NCBI RefSeq assembly: GCF_029893635.1
Contig: NZ_JARXYR010000002.1
Coordinates: 1,401,001 to 1,465,000 of the forward strand
Length of the DNA stretch: 64,000 nt
Direction of reading: 5' to 3'
From: Variovorax sp. TBS-050B
GTDB taxonomy: Bacteria; Pseudomonadota; Gammaproteobacteria; Burkholderiales; Burkholderiaceae_C
Under the pieces are notes generated by a model. That model did not search any database. It had not been told where the DNA came from and worked only from the letters and a program-made list of their open reading frames with translations. Numbering within the stretch: position 1 is the first letter of the stretch; each line of letters opens with the position of its first letter. This document shows, in pieces, positions 49,319 through 58,070 of the stretch. The translations under genes were made by a program, and so were the position numbers.

Positions 49319-49475
49319 GGCTCTCCCCCAGGCTTCGCGCACTTCGTGTCGCTTCGCCAACCCCCTTCCGGGGGCAACACCTGCGGCCCGGCTGAGCCGG
49401 TTCCGCGGTGTTCCTTGGCTCTTCCCCCTCCGGGGCAATACCTGCGGCCCGGCGGAGCCGGTTCCGCGGTGTTCC
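49319..49475. repeat. Dispersed intergenic repeat, copy 3 with a tandem half copy
   Basis: A full copy of the element (49319-49414; CTCTCCCCCAGGCTTCGCGC to CGGTTCCGCGGTGTTCC) followed by a partial duplicate of its last half (49421-49475; CCTGCGGCCCGGCGGAGCCGG and then the same end). It occupies the whole creB-creC gap, in the middle of what is usually a tightly coupled pair. Confidence 0.75.
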
Positions 49476-49500
49476 GCGGCGGGGGAGGCCGGGGGGGCGC

Positions 49501-50283
49501 TCATGCGGGGGGTGGGAGTTCTTCGTTGAGTGCGTAGCCGGTGCCGCGCAGCGTGCGGATCGGCTCGACCTCGGGGGCGATGGCCTTGAGCTTGGCGCGC
49601 AGGGTCTTCACGTGGGCGTCGACGGTGCGGTCGAAGCTGTCGCTGGCGTCGTCCCAGACCAGCTGCAGCAGCTCGTCGCGCGTGAAGACGCGGCCCGGGC
49701 GCTGCACCAGCAGGCGCAGCAGGCCGTACTCGTAGCGCGAGAGTTCGAGCAGGCGGCCGTAATAGCGGATCTGCATGCGCTCGGTGTCCAGCGCGAAAGG
49801 CGTTGCGGGGGGCTGAGCGGGCGCAGGCGGCGCCGCGGGCGCATTTTGAGGGGGGCCCCCGTGGCCGGTTGCCACGGGCGCGCCTGGGGCCGCTCGTGCG
49901 CTGCGCCGGAGGATGGTGCGCACCCGCGCCACCAGCTCGCGCGGCGAAAACGGCTTGGCGACGTAGTCGTCGGCGCCGAGTTCCAGCCCCACCACGCGAT
50001 CGATCTCGTCGCTGCGCGCGGTGAGGAACAGCATGGGCACCTCCGCGCCGCCCTGCGACTGGTTGAGCGCACGCAGCCGCTTGAAGAGCTCGAAGCCGTT
50101 GAGATCGGGCAGGCCCACGTCGAGGATGGCGAGCGCCGGCGCTTCCTTGGCGAATTCGGCGATCGCCGCTTCCGCGGTGGCGCACCAGACCGGCGTGAAG
50201 CCGTCGCTGCGCAGCACGTACTGCAGCGTGTCGGCAATGCCCGATTCGTCCTCGGCGATCAGGATCCGCGGTTTGAAGCTCAT
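49501..50283 (-). CDS. creB: Response regulator CreB
   Basis: A 260-residue OmpR-type regulator. Receiver domain with ILIAEDESGIADTLQYVLRSDGF, the phospho-acceptor Asp in LAILDVGLPDLNGFELF, LFLTARSDEIDR and KPFSPRE; a C-terminal winged helix with RYEYGLLRLLVQRPGRVFTRDELLQ and GTGYALNEEL. Similarity to E. coli CreB covers both domains. An Ala/Pro linker (about residues 135-165) is longer than in E. coli. CreB binds the cre-tag TTCAC-N6-TTCAC, of which a perfect copy is upstream of creD 6.3 kb away. Confidence 0.9.
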   Translation of the reverse strand: MSFKPRILIAEDESGIADTLQYVLRSDGFTPVWCATAEAAIAEFAKEAPALAILDVGLPDLNGFELFKRLRALNQSQGGAEVPMLFLTARSDEIDRVVGLELGADDYVAKPFSPRELVARVRTILRRSARAAPGAPVATGHGGPPQNAPAAPPAPAQPPATPFALDTERMQIRYYGRLLELSRYEYGLLRLLVQRPGRVFTRDELLQLVWDDASDSFDRTVDAHVKTLRAKLKAIAPEVEPIRTLRGTGYALNEELPPPA

Positions 50284-50852
50284 CCCCGGATGTTAGCGAG
50301 GCGGCATCGTGCGGCCGGCCCTCGCGGGACCCGTGGCGCCGTGGACACGGCGCGGCCCTTCGCGGCTTTTTTTCTTCGGCCGGGCGCTGGCTCCGTATTC
50401 TTCTCTTATCTCTTTTATTCAAATTAGTAGTAGTAGATAAGGGCAGCACCCGCCTGTGGACAGGCTGCTTTTTTCCTTCTGCGACAGTCACTTGTCATAC
50501 GTCTGTCACTGTGCGCAGCCGCGCTTCCGTGCTGTCGCGCCAAAAGGGACAACATCGCCGCGCCGGTCCGCCCTGTGGATAACCGCCCGCTTGTGCCGGA
50601 AATCTCCCCAGAGTTGTCCTTTGACAGCGTCGTCGAAATCTGCGAAAGACAACTTTGGTGGCAAGTAATCCATTGCCGCTTATTTGGGCAGACTGTAGAT
50701 TCGCCTTTCAAATCAAAGACTTGCAACGCTCTTACAAAGTAGTGCGAGTGTTATCCACAGAGTTGCCCAAGCTTTGTGGGGAGAACCGGCACCGGAACCT
50801 TCGGTGACCGGTCCGAACGAACCTTGTCCTTCAACCAGCGGAAATTTCGAAC
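50284..50852. other. Candidate chromosomal replication origin (oriC)
   Basis: This 569-base gap holds no gene. From left to right: an A/T-rich tract (50395-50424), four TAG triplets (50425-50436) that read 3'-GAT-5' away from the DnaA box, as in the DnaA-trio of the origin-unwinding element; a degenerate DnaA box TGTGGACAG (50455-50463); two perfect DnaA boxes TGTGGATAA (50574-50582) and TTATCCACA (50751-50759); and a consensus IHF site AATCAAAGACTTG (50711-50723). Genes on each side diverge (creB left, TerB-like right). This is the layout expected of oriC. It is 29 kb from dnaA, so confirmation by GC skew or initiation mapping is needed. The promoter for creB also must lie here. Confidence 0.7.
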
Positions 50853-51809
50853 GTGACCACTTCCGAGACCCGGGCCATCCTGACCCTCAGCCTGCTGGCT
50901 GCCTTCGCCGACGGCGACAAACACGAACGAGAACGCGCCGAGATCAAGCGCATCGCCGAAGGTCTGTCGCAGGCCGACGGCGTGAACCTGCCCACGCTCT
51001 ACCAGGACGTGCTGATGAAGCGCGTGTCGCTCGCCTCGGCCGCCGGCGAGCTCCAGAGCAGCGAATCGAAGCACCTGGCCTATGAAATGGCGGTCTGCGT
51101 CTGCGATGCCGACGGCACGCAGTCGGAGGCGGAGCGCATGTTCCTGGCGGACCTGCGCACCTCGCTCGGGCTCGATGCCTCGGCGGCGCAGTTCACGCAG
51201 CAGGCGGAGGCGATCGCCGCGGTGCCGGTCTCAACCGGCGCCGTGGCGGCGGCGGCGCCTGCGGCAGCGGTGGCCGGCGCGGCCGCGGCGGTCGACGGCG
51301 CGGAGATCGACAAGTCGATCCTGAACGCCGCGATCCTCAACGGCGCACTCGAACTGCTGCCCGAGACGCTTTCGACCATGGCCATCATTCCGCTGCAGAT
51401 GAAGCTGGTCTACGGCATCGGCAAGCGCTATGGCTACGAGCTCGACAGCGGTCATGTGAAGGACTTCCTCGCCACGGTCGGCGTGGGCCTGACCTCGCAG
51501 TACCTGGAGCAGGCGGGCCGCAAGCTGCTCGGCGGCCTGCTCGGCAGGATGGGCGGCGGCATGCTGCGCGGCCTCGGCAACCAGGCGGTGAGCTCCGGCA
51601 TGAGCTTCGCGTCGACCTACGCGCTCGGCCACGTCGCCAAGCGCTACTACGCCGGCGGCCGCACGCTCTCGACGCAGATGCTCAAGGACACCTTCGCCGG
51701 CGTGGTGCAGGAAGGCAAGGGCCTGCAGACGCAGTACCTGCCCGCCATCCAGGAAAAGGCCCGCACCCTCGACACCGCCAAGGTACTGGCGATGGTCCGC
51801 GGCGCCTGA
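50853..51809 (+). CDS. TerB-like/DUF697 domain protein
   Basis: A 318-residue protein. The N-terminal ~120 residues look like TerB (ILTLSLLAAFADGDKHERERAEIKRIAE, FADGD and D-x-D-G-x-x-x-x-E repeats such as CDADGTQSEAE that may bind metal), followed by an Ala-rich linker and a hydrophobic C-terminal DUF697-like region with IIPLQMKLVYGIGKRYGYEL and glycine-rich LLGGLLGRMGGGMLRGLG. The family is linked to stress and tellurite-resistance protein complexes; role unknown. GTG start with a plausible upstream GGAAA. It is the first gene to the right of the proposed oriC. Confidence 0.78.
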   Translation: MTTSETRAILTLSLLAAFADGDKHERERAEIKRIAEGLSQADGVNLPTLYQDVLMKRVSLASAAGELQSSESKHLAYEMAVCVCDADGTQSEAERMFLADLRTSLGLDASAAQFTQQAEAIAAVPVSTGAVAAAAPAAAVAGAAAAVDGAEIDKSILNAAILNGALELLPETLSTMAIIPLQMKLVYGIGKRYGYELDSGHVKDFLATVGVGLTSQYLEQAGRKLLGGLLGRMGGGMLRGLGNQAVSSGMSFASTYALGHVAKRYYAGGRTLSTQMLKDTFAGVVQEGKGLQTQYLPAIQEKARTLDTAKVLAMVRGA

Positions 51810-51855
51810 GCCGAACGGGGACCGGCCGCGCGCAAGCGCCGGCCCCATCCCAGAG

Positions 51856-51948
51856 ACACCGTGGAACCGGCTCCGCCGGGCCACCGGTGTCGCCCCCGGT
51901 GAGCGGGTAGGCGCAGCGACACGCAGTGCGCGAAGCCTGGGGGAGAGC
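51856..51948. repeat. Dispersed intergenic repeat, copy 4
   Basis: Same element, in the orientation of copy 2: ACACCGTGGAACCGGCTCC to GAAGCCTGGGGGAGAGC. It lies between the convergent TerB-like and cueR genes and could work as terminator for both. Confidence 0.7.
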
Positions 51949-52415
51949 TAGTTCGCCAGGTCGTCGAGGATGGGGCAGTCGGGGCGCGCATCGCCATGGC
52001 AGCAGTGCACCAGGTGTGCGAGCGTGTTGCGCATCGCCTGCATGTCGGCGATGCGCTGCTCCAGTTCGCCGAGGTGCTTCTGCGCGATGCGCTTCACGCT
52101 GGCACTGGTGCGGCGGCGGTTGTGCCACAGCCCCACGAGTTCGGCGATCTCCTCCATCGAGAAGCCGAGATCGCGCGAACGCTTGATGAAGCGCAGCGTG
52201 TGGATGTCGGCCTCGCCGTACTGGCGATAGCCGCTCTCGGTGCGCGCCACCGCGGGCAGCAGGCCGAGGCCCTCGTAGTGCCGCACCATGCGCGCCGACA
52301 CGCCCGAGCGCCGCGCGGCCTCGCCGATCGCCACATTCGCCGCAGCGCCCACCGGACGACCTTCGCCCTGACGGGCTGCGGTGCGAGCCCCTTCGGGCGG
52401 CCGGGCGGGGCTCAT
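51948..52415 (-). CDS. cueR: MerR-family copper-responsive regulator CueR
   Basis: A 155-residue MerR protein: helix-turn-helix with IGEAARRSGVSARMVRHYEGLGLL and a C-terminal metal site CCHGDARPDCPILDDL, whose two Cys pattern is that of CueR (Cu+, Ag+). The ATG at 52415 overlaps the copZ stop by four bases, giving an N-terminal extension of ~27 residues relative to E. coli CueR; a GTG at 52334 would give a normal start. CueR should activate copZ-cueR and the divergent copA gene. Confidence 0.9.
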   Translation of the reverse strand: MSPARPPEGARTAARQGEGRPVGAAANVAIGEAARRSGVSARMVRHYEGLGLLPAVARTESGYRQYGEADIHTLRFIKRSRDLGFSMEEIAELVGLWHNRRRTSASVKRIAQKHLGELEQRIADMQAMRNTLAHLVHCCHGDARPDCPILDDLAN

Positions 52416-52606
52416 TGCACCTTGTAGCCCGCGTTCTCGATCGCGGCCACGATGTCCTGGCGCGGCTGCTCGCTCAGCACGTCCACGTGGCCGGTTTCGA
52501 GGTCGACCGTGACCTGCGCTTCGGGATCGACCGTCTGCACCGCGTTCTGCACTGCGTTCACGCAGTGGCCGCAGCTCATGCCCGAGACCTGGAATTTCTG
52601 GCTCAT
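52412..52606 (-). CDS. copZ: Copper chaperone CopZ-type heavy-metal protein
   Basis: A 64-residue HMA domain with MSCGHCVNAVQNAV, the copper-binding CxxC. It is a cytoplasmic Cu+ carrier that delivers to CopA. First gene of copZ-cueR, coupled by an ATGA overlap. A TTGACA (complement of 52668-52673) with a MerR-like inverted repeat lies upstream on its strand. Confidence 0.9.
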   Translation of the reverse strand: MSQKFQVSGMSCGHCVNAVQNAVQTVDPEAQVTVDLETGHVDVLSEQPRQDIVAAIENAGYKVQ

Positions 52607-52704
52607 CGTCGTGGCTCCTTGATGATGGTGGAAGTGAAAGGAGCCGCCAGTTTGAACCCTCTCACGATGTCAATGTCCAGCACAGGGGCACTGCGCACGG
52701 TGGC

Positions 52705-52735
52705 TTGACCTTGCCATGGTGTGAGACCTTAGCCT
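52705..52735 (+). promoter_or_regulatory. CueR-type copA promoter (19-base spacer)
   Basis: TTGACC (52705-52710) and TAGCCT (52730-52735) are 19 bases apart, the overlong spacer typical of MerR-activated promoters. The spacer has the imperfect inverted repeat CCTTGCC..GTGTGAG of CueR operators. It is 42 bases from the copA ATG. Confidence 0.72.
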
Positions 52736-52777
52736 CCGGGGCATGGAAAATCACCAACTCCCCGGCCTCGCAACACC

Positions 52778-54997
52778 ATGAGCACACTCGATCTTTCCGT
52801 CGGCGGCATGACCTGCGCCTCGTGCGTGATGCGCGTCGAACGCGCGCTCAAGAGCGTGCCCGGCGTGCAGGAGGTCAGCGTGAACCTGGCCACCGAATCG
52901 GCGCGCATCGTCGCGGCCGACGACCACGACATCGATGCGCGCCTGCGCCGCGCCATCCGCAGCGCCGGCTACGAACCGCGCGCGGCGAACGGTGCCGATG
53001 CGCTGGCGGCCGAGCCCTCGCGCTGGCAGGGCTTCGGCCCGGTGGCGGCCGGCCTGCTGCTGTCGCTGCCATTGATGGCGCCGATGCTCGGCGGCCTCTG
53101 GGGGCAGGACTGGATGCTGCCGCCGTGGGTGCAACTGCTGCTCGCGGCGCCGGTGCAGTTCTGGCTCGGCGCGCGCTTCTACCGCGCGGGCTGGCATGCC
53201 GCGCGGGCCGGCACCGGCAACATGGACCTGCTGGTCGCGCTCGGCACCAGCGCCGCCTTCGGCCTGTCGCTCTGGCTCTGGTGGCGCGCAGCCACCGGCG
53301 AACATGCGGGCCACGGCATGGGGATGCCGCACCTCTATTTCGAAGCCTCGGCCGTGGTGATCACGCTGGTGCTGCTCGGCAAGTGGCTCGAGGCGCGCGC
53401 GAAGCGCCAGGCCACGTCCGCGATCCGCGCGCTGCAGCAGTTGCGGCCAGAGGTGGCGCACCTCGTCGGCCCGCGCGGTGTGGAGAGCGACGTGCCGCTG
53501 GCCGAAGTGATGGTCGGCGACCGGCTCGCGGTGCGCCCTGGCGAACGCGTGCCGGCCGATGCACGCGTGATCGAAGGCCATTCCGAGGTCGACGAGTCGA
53601 TGCTCACGGGCGAGCCGCTGCCGGTGCCCAAGGGCCCGGGGCAGGCGCTCACGGGCGGTGCGGTCAACGGCGACGGCCGCCTGGTGGTGGAAGTGGCCGC
53701 GGTCGGTTCGGAGAGCGTGCTCGCGCGCATCATCCGCCTGGTCGAGGATGCGCAGGCCGCGAAGGCGCCGATCCAGCGGCTGGTGGACAAGGTCGCGGCG
53801 GTGTTCGTGCCGGTGGTGCTCGTGGTCGCGTTGGCCACGCTGGCCGCATGGCTGTTCGCGGGTGCGGAGATCGAAGCCGCGCTGATCCATGCCGTGGCCG
53901 TGCTGGTGATCGCCTGTCCCTGTGCGCTGGGCCTCGCGACGCCGGTGGCGGTGATGGCCGGCACCGGCGTGGCCGCGCGCCGCGGCATCCTGGTGAAGGA
54001 TGCGCGCGCGCTGGAGCTGGCGCACCGCGTCGACACCGTGGCCTTCGACAAGACCGGCACGCTGACCGTCGGCCGCCCGGTGCTCACGGCGCTGGTGCCC
54101 GCGACCGATGGCGAGGGCGAGGAACGACGACTGCTCGCCATCGCCGCCAGCCTGCAGGGCGGCAGCGAGCATCCGCTCGCGCGTGCGGTGCTCGCGGCAG
54201 CGGCCGCACGCGGCGTGCAGCCGCCGCCGCTCGGCGCGATGCAGGCGCTGCCGGGCCGCGGCGTGCAGGGCGAGGTCGAGGGCCACCGCTGGGCGATCGC
54301 GAGCCTGCGCTGGTGCGCCGAGCTCGGCGCGCTGCCCGATGCCGCAAAGCTCGAGGCACTGCATGCGCAAGGGGCGACCGTCTCCGCGCTGCTGCGTTTC
54401 GACGAAGAAGCAGGCGCACCCCGCGTGACGGCGTTGCTCGCCTTTGCCGACGAGCCCAAGCCGGAAGCCGCGCAGGCGATCCGCAGCCTGCGTGCGCGCG
54501 GCCTGCGCGTGGTGATGATCTCGGGCGACAACCGTCGCGCGGCCGAGGCGATGGCGGCACGGCTCGGCATTGCCGCGGCCGACGTGCGTGCGGAAGTGCT
54601 GCCGGGCGACAAGGCCGCGCAGGTGGCGGCGCTGCGGCGCGACGGCCATGTGGTCGCGATGGTCGGCGATGGCGCCAACGATGCACCCGCACTCGCCGCG
54701 GCCGACGTGGGCATGGCGATGGCGCCCGCCGGCGGCGGCACCGACGTGGCGATGGAGGCCGCGGGCATCACGCTGATGCGCGGCGACCTCGCGCTCGTGG
54801 CCGAGGCGCTCGAACTCTCGGGCCGCACGGTCGCGAAGATCCGCCAGAACCTGTTCTGGGCCTTTGCCTACAACGTGGCCGGCATTCCGCTCGCGGCGCT
54901 CGGCTGGCTCAGCCCGGTGGTGGCGGGCGCGGCGATGGCGCTGTCGAGCGTGAGCGTCATGGCCAATGCGCTGCTGCTGCGGCGCTGGAAGCCCTGA
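52778..54997 (+). CDS. copA: Copper-exporting P1B-type ATPase CopA
   Basis: A 739-residue P1B-1 ATPase: one N-terminal HMA domain ([13 protein letters not shown]), eight membrane helices, the CPC metal motif in [12 protein letters not shown], phosphorylation DKTGTLT, TGE in [10 protein letters not shown] (SEHPLARA) and GDGANDAPA. Exports Cu+ from the cytoplasm. It is divergent from copZ-cueR and shares their regulatory gap. Confidence 0.96.
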   Translation: MSTLDLSVGGMTCASCVMRVERALKSVPGVQEVSVNLATESARIVAADDHDIDARLRRAIRSAGYEPRAANGADALAAEPSRWQGFGPVAAGLLLSLPLMAPMLGGLWGQDWMLPPWVQLLLAAPVQFWLGARFYRAGWHAARAGTGNMDLLVALGTSAAFGLSLWLWWRAATGEHAGHGMGMPHLYFEASAVVITLVLLGKWLEARAKRQATSAIRALQQLRPEVAHLVGPRGVESDVPLAEVMVGDRLAVRPGERVPADARVIEGHSEVDESMLTGEPLPVPKGPGQALTGGAVNGDGRLVVEVAAVGSESVLARIIRLVEDAQAAKAPIQRLVDKVAAVFVPVVLVVALATLAAWLFAGAEIEAALIHAVAVLVIACPCALGLATPVAVMAGTGVAARRGILVKDARALELAHRVDTVAFDKTGTLTVGRPVLTALVPATDGEGEERRLLAIAASLQGGSEHPLARAVLAAAAARGVQPPPLGAMQALPGRGVQGEVEGHRWAIASLRWCAELGALPDAAKLEALHAQGATVSALLRFDEEAGAPRVTALLAFADEPKPEAAQAIRSLRARGLRVVMISGDNRRAAEAMAARLGIAAADVRAEVLPGDKAAQVAALRRDGHVVAMVGDGANDAPALAAADVGMAMAPAGGGTDVAMEAAGITLMRGDLALVAEALELSGRTVAKIRQNLFWAFAYNVAGIPLAALGWLSPVVAGAAMALSSVSVMANALLLRRWKP

Positions 54998-55008
54998 GCG
55001 GCCTTCCT

Positions 55009-55491
55009 TCAGTCCAGCAGCAGCGCGAGCAGGTGGTCGTCGACGTAGTCGGCTTCGCCTGCGCGCTTGTAGAACTTGCGCAGGATGCCTTCGCGCTCGA
55101 AGCCGAGCTTCTCGTAGAAGCGCAGCCCGGCGGCGTTGTCGGCCTCGGCATAGAGCTCGATGCGCTTCACGCCCTCGGCCCGGAGCCGTTCGATCGCATC
55201 GGCCACCATCGCCTGGGCGATGCCCCGGCCGTGCAGCGCGGGATCGACCGCGAGCGTGCCGAAGCAGGCCACGTGGCGCACGCGGCCCGGGTAGCGCGCG
55301 GCGCGGTAGAAGCCCGCGATGCGGCCATCGACCTCGTAGACATGGAAGCTGCGGCTCGCGACCAGTTCCTCGAAGATCGGGCGGAAGTCGTCGAGCGGCA
55401 TCGGGTCGTAGCCCAGGAAGGGCACGACCTTCTCGTGCATGTAGATCGTGAAGACCGCTTCGAGGTCCCGGGGTTCGGCAAGCCTGCGCAT
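55009..55491 (-). CDS. GNAT-family N-acetyltransferase
   Basis: A 160-residue single-domain GNAT with VDPALHGRGIAQAMVADAI (acetyl-CoA loop) and LYAEADNAAGLRFYEKLGFERE. Substrate unknown. It starts MRRLAEPRD (ATG at 55491) or from the ATG at 55503. Convergent with copA, stop codons 11 bases apart. Confidence 0.85.
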   Translation of the reverse strand: MRRLAEPRDLEAVFTIYMHEKVVPFLGYDPMPLDDFRPIFEELVASRSFHVYEVDGRIAGFYRAARYPGRVRHVACFGTLAVDPALHGRGIAQAMVADAIERLRAEGVKRIELYAEADNAAGLRFYEKLGFEREGILRKFYKRAGEADYVDDHLLALLLD

Positions 55492-55529
55492 GGCAGCGAG
55501 CATACACAGGCACTGTGCGACGGCGGACC

Positions 55530-56780
55530 TCAGCGCTCGTCGGCGCGGCTCGCCACCAGCACGGCGTTGGTGCCGCCGAAGGCGAAGGAGTTCGACAGCA
55601 CATGGCGCAGCGCCGGCGCCTCGCGTGCGCTGCCGCGCACGAAGTCGAGATCGAAGGCCGCGTCGGGCTGCGCCAGGTGGGCCGTGGGAGGCACCAGCCC
55701 GCGCGCCAGCGCGCGCAGCGCGGCCACGAGTTCGATCGCGCCGCCGCCGCCGAGCGCATGGCCGTGGATCGCCTTGGTGGCGCTCACCGGCACCCCGCGG
55801 CCGAACACGGCGGCGAGCGATGCCGCCTCGGCCGCATCGCCGGCGCCGGTGGCGGTGCCGTGCGCGTTCACATGCCCGATCTGCGCCGCGTCGAGGCCCG
55901 CATCGCGCAGCGCCGCGCGCATCGTGCGCACCTGGCCGGCGGCATCGGGCTGGGTGATGTGGGTGGCGTCGCACTGGGTGGCGTAGCCCGCGAGCACGAA
56001 GGGCGTGGCATCGCCCGCGCCGCGGGCACGCGCATGGACGGGCGATTCGAGCACCAGCGCGGCGGCGCCCTCGCCGAGCGCGAAGCCGGCGCGGTCGGCC
56101 GCGAAGGGCCGGCAGGCGCGTTCCGGCGCGCCCGGCGGCGGCGGTGCGGTGACGCGCATCGCATGCCAGCTCGCCATCACGCCGGGCGTGAGCATGGCGT
56201 CGTGGCCACCCGCGATGGCCACGTCGATCCAGCCGCCGCGGATCGCGCGCATGGCCTCGCCGATCGCCACGGCCGAGGAAGCGCAGGCGCAGGCATAGGC
56301 GATCGCGGCGCCCTGGGCACCGAACTGCAGCGCCAGCTCCGCCACCGCCGCGTTGGGCATCACCGTGAGCACGGTGGTGGGCCGCATGCGGCGCCGCTCG
56401 GCATAGAGCGCGCGGCAGCCGTCGTCGAAGGCCGCCGCGCCCGCGAGGCCGCTGCCCCAGAAGATGCCGAGCCGCACCGGATCGACCTGGCCCGCCTGCA
56501 GCCCGGCCTGTTCGACCGCATCGCGCGCGGCGGCGAGCGCCATCGCGGTGCCGCGGTCGAGCGGCAGGCGCGAGCTGCTGCGCACCGTGTCGGCCTGGAA
56601 GGCATCGCAGGCCGCCACCGCGAGTTCTGCGGCATCGAGACCCGCGATGCCGAGCGCCTGGGCGCGCACAGCGGAGCGGCCGTGAAAAAGGGCGTCGTCG
56701 AAAGCCTCGACCGTGTGGCCGATCGGCGTGACGAAGCCCAGCCCCGTCACGCGCACGGGCTGCGCCGCAGCGCCGCTCAC
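55530..56780 (-). CDS. Beta-ketoacyl-ACP synthase (KS)
   Basis: A 416-residue KAS I/II-type condensing enzyme. The catalytic triad is complete: Cys in YACACASSAV (about residue 165), His in VNAHGTATG, His in KAIHGHALGGGG. A C-terminal SNSFAFGGTNAVL is typical. GTG start overlaps the ACP stop by four bases. It works with the adjacent ACP, in a three-gene set that includes a hydrolase. It is not near fabD/fabG/acpP/fabF, so it is separate from primary fatty-acid synthesis. Confidence 0.9.
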   Translation of the reverse strand: MSGAAAQPVRVTGLGFVTPIGHTVEAFDDALFHGRSAVRAQALGIAGLDAAELAVAACDAFQADTVRSSSRLPLDRGTAMALAAARDAVEQAGLQAGQVDPVRLGIFWGSGLAGAAAFDDGCRALYAERRRMRPTTVLTVMPNAAVAELALQFGAQGAAIAYACACASSAVAIGEAMRAIRGGWIDVAIAGGHDAMLTPGVMASWHAMRVTAPPPPGAPERACRPFAADRAGFALGEGAAALVLESPVHARARGAGDATPFVLAGYATQCDATHITQPDAAGQVRTMRAALRDAGLDAAQIGHVNAHGTATGAGDAAEAASLAAVFGRGVPVSATKAIHGHALGGGGAIELVAALRALARGLVPPTAHLAQPDAAFDLDFVRGSAREAPALRHVLSNSFAFGGTNAVLVASRADER

Positions 56781-57067
56781 GCGGCCGCGGCCAGGGGCGC
56801 CTCGACCTCGCAGCGGATCTGCGTGTCGATCGCCTCGCACAGGCGCTGCAGCGTGATGCCGGCCTCGCGCGGATCGAGCCGGTCCTCGGGCAGGCGCAGG
56901 TGGAAGGCGTCTTCCACCGCGAAGACGAATTCCATCAACGCGAGCGAATCGAGGCCGAGCTCGGACAGGGCGGTGCCCGGCGTGACGACGTCGGGAACCA
57001 CGTGGAACTGGTTCACGAGGATGGCCGCGATGCTGTTGAAGATGGGGGGCGAGAGGGTGGAGGGCAT
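56777..57067 (-). CDS. Acyl carrier protein
   Basis: A 96-residue ACP with the phosphopantetheine-site motif LGLDSLALMEFVF (Ser at about residue 40). It has a longer N-terminal and C-terminal part than AcpP, and is less acidic. It overlaps the KS gene by four bases and follows the hydrolase gene by 19 bases, so a co-transcribed set is likely. Confidence 0.88.
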   Translation of the reverse strand: MPSTLSPPIFNSIAAILVNQFHVVPDVVTPGTALSELGLDSLALMEFVFAVEDAFHLRLPEDRLDPREAGITLQRLCEAIDTQIRCEVEAPLAAAA

Positions 57068-57086
57068 GGCTTTACTGGTCCGTGTT

Positions 57087-57956
57087 TCAGGCGGGAGGGA
57101 GATGCATGGCCGGCGGCAGGCCGTGGGCCACGGCATCGGCGAAGGCGACCGTCTCGCGCGCCACCTGGCGCTGGTCGTTGTCGATGGTGATCATGTGGTA
57201 GCTGTCGGCCAGCACCACGCTGCGGAAGTCGCGGCAGCCGCGCAGGCCGCGTGCGAGCAGGCCGAGGTTCGCGAGGCTGGCCACCTCGTCGTCGCGCGCA
57301 TGCAGCGCGAGCACGCTGCCGCACTGCACGCGGTGCAGGTTGCGCCGCACGTGGCGGATCAGCCGCTCGTGCTCGCGCAGGTGGCCGGTGCCGATGACCG
57401 CGCTGCCGGCGCTCGACACCTTGCGGTGGCGCAGCTCGCGTTCGATCCAGGCGCGCACGCGCTCGTTCTTCACGCCGTAGGGCGCGCGCTCGCGGTACTG
57501 CCAGAGCCGGCCGAGCGGCGTGTGCAGCGCGAGCGGCAGCAGCATGCGCGTGCGCGGCACGGCCCAGCCGTCGAAGCGCAGCGTGGTCGACATCAGCACC
57601 AGCGCATCGACCTGGTCGGCGCCGCAGCGGATCGCCGCGCCGAGCGCGAGCGAGGCACCGGCCGAGAGCCCCACGAGCACGACGCGTTCGTGCTGCCGCC
57701 GAAGCAGCTGCACCTCGGCCGCGATCGCGGCGAGCCACTGCTCGTAGCGCGTGGGCTGCGCGAGCGGCGCGGCGGCATCGAAGGAGTAGCCGCGAAGGCG
57801 CAGCGGCCGCACCGGATGGCCGCGCGCGGCGAGCGCCGACTGCACGGTCAGCAGCTCGTCAGGCGTGCTGCATAAACCATGCAGCAGCACGATGGCCGTG
57901 TGGCGCACCGCGGGGTGCACCACGCTCAGCAGGCCGGAAGCTTCGCGGGCGCTCAT
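57087..57956 (-). CDS. Alpha/beta hydrolase (esterase/thioesterase type)
   Basis: A 289-residue serine hydrolase: IVLLHGLCSTPDE (oxyanion loop), nucleophile Ser in VGLSAGASLAL, Asp in LHARDDEVAS and His in DSYHMIT. It resembles carboxylesterases such as Est30. It is the first gene of a hydrolase-ACP-KS set; a natural guess is release or editing of an acyl chain carried by that ACP. No signal peptide. Confidence 0.86.
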   Translation of the reverse strand: MSAREASGLLSVVHPAVRHTAIVLLHGLCSTPDELLTVQSALAARGHPVRPLRLRGYSFDAAAPLAQPTRYEQWLAAIAAEVQLLRRQHERVVLVGLSAGASLALGAAIRCGADQVDALVLMSTTLRFDGWAVPRTRMLLPLALHTPLGRLWQYRERAPYGVKNERVRAWIERELRHRKVSSAGSAVIGTGHLREHERLIRHVRRNLHRVQCGSVLALHARDDEVASLANLGLLARGLRGCRDFRSVVLADSYHMITIDNDQRQVARETVAFADAVAHGLPPAMHLPPA

Positions 57957-58070
57957 CGGGGGGCCGGGGGCTGCTGTCGTATGCTCATGGCGCGTTTATC
58001 GCCGGGGTGTGCTGACCGGCTGCTGACCCTCCTTCGCGCAAGAATAGTCACCTCCAACCACACACACACC

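Noticed and set aside
52751..55759. A 1002-codon open frame on the minus strand.
   Set aside because: Antisense to copA, with Arg/His-rich low complexity; the CopA motifs on the plus strand are complete.
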